DNA of 64,000 nt from Liolophura sinensis. Its lineage: Eukaryota > Mollusca > Polyplacophora > Chitonida > Chitonidae. A model generated the notes under the pieces. It did not search any database and had not been told where the DNA came from. It worked only from the letters and a program-made list of their open reading frames with translations. How positions within the stretch are numbered: the first letter of the stretch is position 1; the number at the start of each line of letters is the position of its first letter. The stretch covers positions 77,838,028 to 77,902,027 of the forward strand of contig NC_088295.1 of the NCBI RefSeq assembly GCF_032854445.1. The letters run 5' to 3'. This document shows, piece by piece, positions 22,482-34,400 of this stretch. A program made the position numbers and the translations under genes.

Positions 22482-25400
22482 ATGATGAACAACCACCATA
22501 ATCATGTGGGTAATCATCACTCTAAAACTAGATCAGATGTAAGTATCATTCTCGCCGCTTTGCGGCCGTCTGTCGTTATTTACGCAGCGTTTTTATTGTA
22601 CATCATTAGACGGAAATGAGAGGTTGTTTGACCGATCAAGAAGGGTTTGCTCCTATCAAAAGTTGTTCCCGAAGCCCCCAGACATTCCATTGCATCACTG
22701 ACAACGTCCCATTGAAATTCCGTCCTTCAGCTCGGCTGTATAGTACATTCATGATCTATTTACGAGCATATGACACTCCCATGGTGAAGACAAAAGAACA
22801 GAGTCAATGAGAATAAATTTGCTTCCTTTGTTCTCTTGATTTTGCACATGTGAGCACACGAATTTATTAACAAAGCAGCATAAAAGAGGAAATGGAAATT
22901 CTCTTGAGATGTCACAGGGAATACAACAACACATGTAAAGTAAAAACATATAATGTCATTTCGGGCACTTGTTGTTAAAACCTACTGTATGAGTACTACA
23001 TATATAACATGTGACTGTCTGGACTTGTATAAAGTAGTGTGTATTTATCAAGGCATCAAGCACATTTAACATGAATCATCTACAATATACAATGACATTT
23101 AGTGTAAAAGATTTAATGTCCGATGAATGGTTGTATCTGAAATCCATTCTTCAGCTGTGAAACATTTAAGCCTCAGAGATGATGCTAATTTCTTTCACTG
23201 TAAAGCTATACATCTGACTGCACCTTCCACCATTTACAGGCACTCAAAAATTAAACCCAACGAATTGTGGGTTGTTGAAAGAAAAACATGATGCTGGCAT
23301 GTAATTTGATATTCAGGATGTTGTGCAATAGGCTCTATATACACACAACAGTATCAGGACAGTGCACACCCAAGACCGCCCATTTTCAAAGTTGAGGCCC
23401 CATTCAAGCTTTTCTACAAGCAAATATCATAAATAAATATGTAGTATAGGAAATTGCAAATCATGTTTTAGAACAACAACACCAGTTTCTTGGCCAATCT
23501 CTCCAGCGTATCAAACAGGCCACAAGTAAATAGCTATAACCGAATCATTGTTGTTCATTTATTACTGTGTGTATGATTATATTTAGTTATTTATTTGATA
23601 AGTGTTTTACACTGTACTCAGGAACATTTCTCTTATATGACGGTAGCCAGCATTGTGTTGAGAGGAAACCGGGCCCGGGGGAAACTCACATACGATCAAA
23701 GGTTGAGCTGGGCTTGAACTCAGAGTGACCGCGTTGGTTACAAGCTCCCGGGTCATTGCGCTGCCCTGTAGCATGCTATCTACTCAGCCTCAAAGACGCC
23801 TACATGACTGTAAACACCTGTGGCTATGCATTGGAGAGAAAGATTTATTTTGGCTTTTGCAGCTTGCATGAAGTGAGAAAGTATTTCCTATTTACAAGAA
23901 GAATGTTGAAATTTATTTTCTGTCGATCAAATGAGGCTCTCCAGAATTCACAGATTGTGTGTGTCAGAGCACCAAAATAAGAAATTGTTCAGAGCAATGT
24001 AGGATATTTAAGATTCCGAACCCTATGTAGGCCTTGGTCCCTTTGCCCAGTATTATGTTATGGTTACAGTATGGGGTAAGGAAATTCTTGAGGACAGTGT
24101 TTCTAAGGAGAGATGATTGTTGTTCAGTCTGTATTCTCTTTATATGTATATACTGTAACATTATGTCACACAGTTTCTGTGATACATATATAACCCTATT
24201 TTGAATCATTGCAACTGAATGCATTACTTTGTAACTGCCAGCAAAATAGTAATCCAATGGTATCTGTAAAACAATATTTGATCAATTTTCTGTATTAAGA
24301 TGACAACGTGTTCTTCTGCGTGTTGACAGGTAACACATGTGTACAGTGATGAGGAAGCCCCATTAAACAAAAAGTTGCCCAAAGAACTGTTATTACGGTA
24401 ATTTTCACTCTGTTGTGATACACTGGAGAGTTAGTTGCAGATGATGTGACAAATGTTGTATTTATTTATTTATTTGGTTTGTGTTCTACGCCATACTCAA
24501 GAATATTTCACTTATACGTTGGCGGCCAGCATTATGGTGGAAGGAATAAGGCAGAGCCCGGGGAAACCCACAACCATGCGCAGGTTGCACAGGACAGGAA
24601 GACAGCATGAGCTGGACTTGAACTCACAGCGACCGCATTGGTGAGTGGCTTCTGGGTCATAACACTGTGCTAGCTCGCTAACCAACTAAGCCACAGAGGC
24701 CCCCACACAGATGTTGTATATTAACTCAATACATATAGGCTATTAATGACAGCGAACTTCTTGAAAAGAAAATATAGCTACGAATTTAAAATTTAATGAT
24801 TAACTTGTTGTGCCTAAAAGTAGTCTGGCGTCATGTACTTTAATAACCTGCAATTTTTTAAAGGTTGGACAAAGCCTTAGGAATGAAGAGACCTGAAAAC
24901 GTGAACCTGAAGGGATTTATCTCTAGGCACATGCTGGTGCATACAAAGACTGCATATGTATTGACAGATATAACTGCTTCAGATTAGTCTTAATGTGTTT
25001 TACTGTGTTTGGGTTGGTGAAACTTACCCTTCCTAGACAGAAGCTTATTTATTTCACTACAGTTACCAATCACCCATACATGTAAGTGGCATATTGGGCT
25101 CTAAATATAAAACAGTATGCCTTTTATTTATATTCCAGAATATTTTCCTTCTTAGATGTTGTGACTCTCTGTCGATGTGCTCAAGTATCACGGGTTAGTG
25201 TTAAAACATTTATATTTTCTAACATTCAGTTTTTATTCCGCCATATGTTGTTCTAACATATACAAGTACAAGAAAAGCTTCCCAGCTTTATTGTTGGGGC
25301 ATAAAAATGCCAGTGGTCACTGCTGCAATTACATAAAGTAGCCAGCTCCTGTGACATCAACAGTGGTAGCTGTAAAAAAACACAACTTGGGAAGAGGATG

Positions 25401-28400
25401 GGGAGGGGGACGGGATTCAAATTTTTTGACACATTGTTGATGCATATGACATATATGCAGATAATTTCTTCATTCCTTGCTTGTGTTTTATTAGTAAAAC
25501 ATTCAATATATGGATTGAATGACTTGGATCATAACCTGTTATACACCAAATCTGTGTTAGGTCTGTATGTTTGTTATCAATTTGTATTTGTAGTATTGGA
25601 ACCTTTTGGCCTTGGATGGAAGCAACTGGCAGAGAGTTGACCTGTTTTCTTTTCAGCGTGATGTTGAGGTAAATATGATTTCTGTAACTACATACATGTA
25701 CATATAGTCCATGCTAATATATTATTCTTTACAATATTAAAAGTAGATGGAGGAGTTTAGCACTTAATGAAGGATTAAATATTCATGCACTTGGGCTGAT
25801 TAATTCAAATTTATGTCATTATTTTCAGTATTGTCCACTTTTACCATTTTCTGTGCAAAATAAAGGAATAGAAGTATTTAAGGAAGAAAAATTACTCTTA
25901 GTGAGACTTCTCGTAGTTTCATGCTAAAAAACCTAATGTTGCGTTACGTTATAGTCGCTGGCGTGTGACAAAGAAGGTACCACATGGTACGCCCTTGTAT
26001 ACATGTATATATATTTATAGTATGAAAACCACGTCCTTTTAATATCCCATTGTCATTGCACTGAACAGTTTTTGTACCATTTCACTTAAGATGCTATTGG
26101 ATGTTTTGCAGGGCCCAGTGGTTGAGAATATAGCCAAACGATGTGGAGGATTCCTCAAATCTCTTAGCTTGAGAGGTTGTCAAAGTATAACGGATGCTGC
26201 TTTAACGTAAGTTTTCATTCATTCATTGATTTTTATACACATAATTCCAGATAAAACTATTTTTCCTTATCTAATGATATTTGATTGGATGAAGCTGAAG
26301 TTTGAAACCTGTTTCGAATAACGTCTAACAGTCTTTTGTCCTTGGTACTGTTATGGTTCACAAGTTTGATTTTGATAACTACAATGTTAAAAGCACATTT
26401 GGAATTGTACACAGTTTGTGTTGGATGTCACACAAAGCTTGCGGTTTCTCATCAGAGATGATCGCAGTAGATTATACATTCTTTTTCGGAGCTCATAGCT
26501 ACTGAGGGCATACAGAAGAAGTAGCCAGAAATGGGCCAGGCACATGCACTATAGACCAAACTGCTGTTATCATAATTAAAGTTGTCTCCCTTGTCTTTTT
26601 TTCTTTGGCTCTTACTTATAAGTGTTGTTTACCACAGTGCTTAATCTGTATTTTATTTGTCTTTGGGCGATACAGGACATTTGCACAGCAGTGTAGAAAC
26701 ATAGAAAAATTAAGCCTGACTGAGTGCAAGAAAATAACAGACATGTAAGTACTAAAGAGTAAAAAACTGTATATGCTAGCAAAACTTGTTCCCTTTAATT
26801 AAATGGTATTATATTTTAATTCAGCCCTGTCGTTTTTCACCATAGTTAAGGTGAGACTTCTTAAATGTATTAATAAAGTAACACAAAAATTGGCATTGAC
26901 TTCACATTGCTATGTTGAGCCTACCACTGACCTTTTACTGTAAATGCAATCATTGTTGAAAAGTTCTGTTTAGCCTCCTGTTAAAATGCTTTACATCACA
27001 GCTGATTTACAACAGGATTATGTAATGTCTGTGCAGTTCTGAGCACTGGTATCAGTTGATGTCTGTAATGCAAGGCTACTAATGTCTTGTTATAGTTGAT
27101 TGTAACATTTTCTGTTGACAGAACAAGTGAAAGTTTAGGAAGGTATTGTTTCAAGTTAATGTACCTGGACTTGTCATCGTGTGCACTGATTACCAACAAC
27201 TCTCTCAAATCCCTCAGGTAATATTTGTCTTATTTTTTTATTTTGCTTTTTCCTCAATAACATTTTTAATTTATAGATCTGAAATATTTACATCTTTTCA
27301 ACTGTCAGGCTAATGTTTGGATGTTATAGATGCATTTGAAGCATCTAAAGAACGTGATAGCCAAATATGATACATTGTTAATGCCGGTTTTGAACAGTTA
27401 TTTCTCCAGTGATGGTAGAGAAGTGTTTGGTATGGTGAATTTCCTGTGTTCTATGAACGATTTTAAACACAGTTGTAGAGAGTAATTCTGGAATTCAAAT
27501 ATTTCTGGCTGTGTGTTGTGCTACGTATATAAAAGTTGGCATAAAATCGTTTTATCGTAATTTTTTCTGTAAATCACATCACCTTGTGGCATTATTCCCT
27601 AGATCAAGTTGTTTCCATTATAAATGACAGAATTTAGATTCAGCATCTTCCTTTCACTGTTAATTGGCAGTAACATCTGTGTGAGGTGGCTAAAAGGATA
27701 ATTGTGTCTTTATTCAGTTTATTTACTCAAAAGGAATCAGAATTACGAAGGTTCCTTCATTGCTCAAGCTTTGTACAACATCATAGCTTTTAGAACTGTA
27801 TTAGTTAATTATGCCCTTGTTATACGTGACCAGAATAACTGAATAAATGTTTTACATTTGTTTCAGTGATGGCTGTCCTAACTTGGAGTATTTGAACATA
27901 TCATGGTGTAGTCGATTGAACAATGATGGGGTAGAGGCTCTGGCCAAGGGCTGCAAAAAGCTGACATCATTTCTCTGTAAAGGTTGCTTACAGGTTTGTA
28001 TTTACTGTACCAAAAGAAAATTCTTGAGTACAGCTAAAGCACCCATCAAAGAAATAAATATATTTTTTATTTATGTTTAATTAACTTATGTTTTGTGACA
28101 GGTCAGAATATATATATCCATAAATATAATCTCAGTGTTAAAATTGTATGCATTATAGTTTGCCATGGTTTCAAATCAGCAAGTGGGTTGGGCATTCAGA
28201 TCATCGTGGAAAGAAATTCACCACTGTATATAAAGATGGGGATTATTTTTCTTTGCAGATCTCAGATGGTGGTATTGCACATTTAGCAGAGAATTGTCCT
28301 GACTTGAAAACAATAAATTTACACAGTTGTTCAGTAAGTAAACTATGAAAACTTGCATGAAAATATTAATTATCATAGTGTTTGATCCTGTTAGAAATCC

Positions 28401-31400
28401 GAATGTATACATAATTTCACATTTAACTGCTCTTCCAGCGACCTGCGGATGATTGTGGGTTTTCCCCGAGCTCTGCCTGGTTTCCCGAGCTCTGCCTAGT
28501 TTCCCCGAGCTCTGCCTGGTTTCTTCAAGCTCTGTCTGGTTTTCTCTTCCCTTAATGTTGACCCCTATTGCATAAGTGAAATACTCTTGAGTATGGTGTA
28601 TGGGGATGGATGGGGTTAGCCATTCCAGGCACTTTCTACCACCCTTAAACTTACTGCCATCATCAATAATATGAAAAATTCATTAACTTGTTTTTATAAT
28701 TTCATGAGACTTGTGCTTTGTCTCAGTGTCATTAACTCTAAATTGAATTTGAAGCTGCCAGTATGGCACTTTAAAAAAGGTCTTGATGAATGGGTTTCAA
28801 TGTTTTAAAAAGTTATCAGGTGTTAAACTGCAAATACTGTATTTCACCTAAAGGTTAGCTTTTTTGAGCGACACATTTTTACTTGATTTTGGTTGATTCA
28901 TTCACCTCATGGTGCCATTTGTAATCTTTTTTTGTGGAGTTTAAATGATTTCTTGTCAGAAAAACTGAAGTGTTGGCGTCATTGGTTTTCATGTGCTTCT
29001 GAAAGTGCATTTTCATACATGTTACAAAACTTTGGATACAGTAGATATACATGTATCAGCTGCAAAACTGGCTATTTTATATGAAAATTTAGGAAGACCA
29101 GTTGAAGACTTTCCATAAATACAGTTCATGTGCTGCATTGAGGAAACATTTTCAAACACATGTGATGTTTTGAGGAACATTTTCATGCGCATATTATGTA
29201 TAGAGGAAACATATTTATACACTTATTTGATGTATTTACGAAACATTTTCAGACACGTATGTGATGTATAGAGGAAACAATTTCATACACACGTGATATA
29301 TATAGGAAACACTTTCATACACATGTGATGTATAGAAGAAACATTTTCGCACACATTTGATGCATTGAGGAAACTTTTCATTGAGGAAACATATACACAT
29401 ATGACGTATAAAGAAAATAAAGGAAGGCCAGTAGAGGACTTTGTATAAATATAGTACATTTTAGGAAACATTTCATTAAGTTTGTTATCTATAGAGAAAA
29501 CATTTTCATACACATGACGTATTGAGGAAACATTTTCATACACATATTTGATGTTTTGTTGTTTGAAACATTTTCAGACACGTGTTGTATTGAGTAAACA
29601 TTTTCATGCACAAGTCAAGTATATAGGAAACATTTCCATACACGTGACTTATATAGGAAACATTTTCATACACTTCCTTGATGTATTGAGGAAACATTTT
29701 CATGCACACATGATGTATAGAGGAAACACCTTCATACACAAATGATGTACATAGGAAACATTTCCATACACACGTGATGTTTATAGGAAACCTTTTCATA
29801 CCCTTATTTGATGTATTGAGGAAACATTTTCATACATACGTAATATATAGAGGAAACATTTTCATACACATATTTGATGTATTGAGGAAACATTTTCATT
29901 CACATGTGATGCATAGAAGAAACATTTTCATACACACGTGATATATTGAGGAAACTTTTCATACACAAACGTGATGTATTGAGGAAACATTTCATGCACA
30001 TATTTGATGTATTGAGGAAACGCTTTCATTGTGCGATGTTGAGACCAGTATGTGTCATGTTTTGAAGGGTGTTTTTGTTCTGGTATACAGCAGGTTACAG
30101 ATGAAGCTGTCCACAGTCTCAGTGATCACTGTCATGACTTGCAGTTCCTCTGTGTGTCCCAGTGTTCCCAGCTCACAGACGCATCTTTGGTGGCATTAGG
30201 ACAAGGTTGTCGAGACTTACGGTATGACCAGTCGCCAAATGAGTCCTATGTATATATTTGATCATATGATTTTTAGTGATTACAACATTTTCATTGTTAT
30301 TAATCAGTAATGTTTTACATGTACATGTATGTACTGACACAGGATATTGGTTTGATATATTTTGTTCTATGAAAAGCCATGTTAGGCGATATTTTATTAC
30401 AGTCTCTTCATTTATTGGAATTTCTCTACGTATTTAAATGATCTGGTGTAAATTGGACTAATAAGATGACATTAAAGTGTTTGTACCCTGGCAATGCCAT
30501 CAGGGTCTGCCAGCAACATGCGGATGGACAGTGGCTTACCCCATGCTCTGCCCAAATTCCTCCCACTGTAAAGCTCACCGCCAGCAAATATTCCTGAGCA
30601 CAGCATAAAACACCAGTCAAGTGAATAAATAAATTTGATGTTATAGGACATTAGAAGTTGCAGCGTGCTCACAATTTACAGACCATGGTTTTCAGGCGTT
30701 AGCGAAGGTGAGATGATTTCCATTCAACCATTCAACCAACATCTGTGTGTGCAGATAGGCTGAATAGCAGCTGTGTATTGCACTGCTAGAGGAAAGTTTT
30801 GCATTAGAAATACATGTATTTTGTACCAGTGATAAAACAATTTTTTAATTGTAATTATGAGAGCCTAAATTTGTTACAATCTTATGAGATTTTTCCAAAA
30901 AAAAAAACACTTAGTGCAAATTTAGTCTAAATTTATTTTCGCTGTTCTTTTAGAATTGTCCAAATAAATACCCTTCAAAGAATATCAGTCTAACCTGTAT
31001 GAAACAGATCTCATTTTAACTTTTTTAATTTTAAAATCATTTTAACATGTAATACATGTAATGTGAGCTGTTCTTGGTAATACAGATTTAATTTGATTAC
31101 TGAATACGGATGTTTTGGGCCAGAAATCTTCAGTTTAGACTCAAGGTAAAACCCATCTATGACAAGATTTCAGTACACTTTTATATTTAATGGTTTGCAA
31201 TGGTTTTATACTGGATATGATTCTAACTTTCAAAGCAGAACAGCAACAGCCTTCAGAAGATGGACTTGGAGGACTGTGTTTTGGTATGTACTTGCTATTA
31301 TAATCACATTATCTAGTAACCCTAATAGTATTGTTTAAACAGACATCCTAAAGTGTTATAGCGATGTTGACTTTTTAGAAAAAAGATAACAAAAAACATT

Positions 31401-34400
31401 TGCAGTACAATATAAAGAAATAGTGATATTTTCTAATTTTCTTCTCTTTTCAAATTTGCAGCCGTTCATATTTTATGATGATAATGATTTATAATTTTCA
31501 TTTGTCAAAGTGTGTTTACCATTGAATTTGAAATTAAAGAAATGTGTAGGGAAGCTGAGGTTATTGTGTGTTACTACCTCTAAATATATCATAGATTATC
31601 TACAAAGGATTCTTCACAGAAAAGAATTTTTTGCATACCAAATAACGGGAATTGGGTAATTATGGTGCTATCTAACTCTGTAGTTCAAAGCCAAATGTCT
31701 TAAGAGAGTAAATATACTGCTGTTTTGGTGCTAAACTTTACTTTGTAGACGTTTGAAAAATTTATTCTGTATGTCAATTTAGTAAACATTGTGGGTTCAT
31801 CATGGCCATCTAATCTTAAGGGAAAAGCTGAGAGTCTGTTTAAAATTTGATTAAAATGTTCAATACAGAGATTAGAGACCTATTAGTATATTGATGAGTT
31901 ACATAGCCAAGTTCAGTGTGCTAATTTGCATTTGGTGACCATACAACAAAAAGATGTATGTATGATTATTATATCTGTTTGAATCTCCTTTTCACAGATT
32001 ACTGATGCAACATTAGGACATTTAGCTTTACACTGTCCAAAACTGACCACATTGGTAAGTTATCAAAAGTGTCTCCTGGCTGTCATGGCATAGTGCTGCC
32101 TAGCTGATATTAAAGGGAGGTAATTGATTACACATTCAGATTTTATTGACTGCATGATGTCAACTCTTCACTACGAAATAAGGTGAGGTGTTATGATTCT
32201 GTGTCCGCACGCAATTTGGCATTTTTAACCTTGGGTTGGGTGTGTACATGTACAATGAAGAAATGCAGGATTGCATGGTGTACTGAATCAGTATGGTGTG
32301 TTCAAGTTCAGATTTACATGTATATATTGAGGGCAGTGTTAAACTTTTCATCAACCTGTAACATAGCTGATTTGTACCTTATTTCCTTCTCCTTTAAGAG
32401 GAGATACATGTCAGCTGAATGGTATGACATGGTTATAGTTTCACTGTGTGTTATGGAGATCACATTTGTATTTCCAACTAAATTCTGTGAATATAAATAG
32501 TTTCATTCATGAGTGCATGTAGCAGTTGCATTATGGGGACATAGATAGGAAAAGCAACTAGCCCCTGTAAGCTTGGTGGTAATGTATGGGTTTAGCAATG
32601 AATCAAAGGGCTCTCTCACCACATATAATTTTGTCTGTCCGTCTGTCTGTAGACACAATTTTGTCCATACATCTCCTCCCAAACTGTTGTGCTGATTTCA
32701 ATGAAACTTACCATACTTCTTGTCTATCATCTGAACTTGTGCATGCTTAAGTTAAATGGCAATCAGGCAATTAGTTTCGTAATTACCCCCCTTTTTAAGA
32801 CTCTGTGTAACAGTGTTCATGTTTTCAGTTTTTGTCCATATATTCAGTTTTTGTCCATATATTCAGTTTTTGTCCATGCATCTCCTCCCAGACTAATGTG
32901 CCAATTTTTATGAAACTTACCATACATCTAGTCTGTTAACTGAACTTGTGTATGGTTAAGTTTTATGGCAAATGGGTAATTATTTTACCCTCATTTATGA
33001 GTTTGCTGAATTGTGCTTTTCCATGTGTTCAGATTTTGTCCATGCAACTCTTCCTAAAGTATTGAACCTATTTCCATGAAAAGTAGCATACATCTTGCCT
33101 ATAATCTAAAGTTGTGCATATGTAAGTTGCAGTTGGGTAATTATTTTCATAATTACTCTTGTTCTGGTACTTAGTGCGTTAGTGGATTTTCATATACACT
33201 GTATTCTTTTCTGATTGCTACTCTTCTCCATTCAAACTCCATGTATCAGCAGTGCGGTCAAAGAACACCATGACTGGCTCATGAAACAATCTAGATAAAG
33301 CCAAACTAAGCAACACACCCTAAAAAAACCAGTCTCAACATATCTGACAAGGTGTGGTTTCCTTGTTGATTTGTCAGTTTTCCTCGTAAACCTGACAAGT
33401 GAAATCAAAGTTTTGCCTTTGATTCCATGTAAAGTTGCTCAAACCATGTTTTAGCTTGAGTATCAGGAAATAATTTAGATACTACATTTACATTTGTTTA
33501 TGTAAAGTGAGAGATATTCTAAATTTGCACATTGTGTTGTGTTTGTATATTAATATGTTTTCTATCATATTTGCAGACATTGTCTCACTGTGAGTTAATT
33601 ACAGACGAGGGAATTCGCCACCTTGGGGGAAGCCCTTGTGCTACAGAACATTTGCAAGTGTTGGAACTGGATAATTGTCCTCTGATAACTGACGCCTCCC
33701 TAGACCACTTAATGGGTTGTCAGGGCCTTGAGAGAATAGAGCTGTACGACTGTCAGCTGATTACACGAGCAGGAATACGCAAGCTTAGGGTGAGTGCACA
33801 CATAAGCTAATTGTCCAGGCACATGTAACAGCAGTGACCACACAGTGCCCATTGTACCCCCTGACTCAGCAGAGACAGGACACAAAGAGGAGACAGATGT
33901 AAAGTCAAAGCTTAGACAAGCTTAGATATGCAATATCCAAGGTTATGATTCTGTTTCAGTTATTGATCTTAACTGAAGGACACCTGCACTTTGTTGAAGT
34001 CTATTGAGGAACAAAGCAGTGCTCAGTATCCCTATTTACTCATGTTGTCTGCGTACAGAATACAAGCATATTTTCAAGGATCAGTATGTTTGTAAAGTCA
34101 CAGTAAACCACTTGTAATTTCATGTTATTTTTCACCATCTGATCACCTTCCTGTGAGAACTGTAAAACAGAAGCATTATCATGAAGTTGGTGAAACATCA
34201 GGTGGAATTATGTGAAGTACTGATAATATTAAAATCATTTGTTATTGTCTTGAAATTATGTTCAGCAAAATTCCATGAAAGTAATGGGCACTCTGTCTAG
34301 CATTCATCAATATTGACTTCAGTGGCTGTGCTTGCTTAGTATATTTGACATGCACCTAGCAAAGCTTGTTTGTCAGTCCAGGGTTCCACCGTGTTTGGTT

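Noticed and set aside
29283-29799. Antisense open frames with repeated YENVSS-like peptides
   Set aside because: They are translations of the 32-34-bp minisatellite, not genes.
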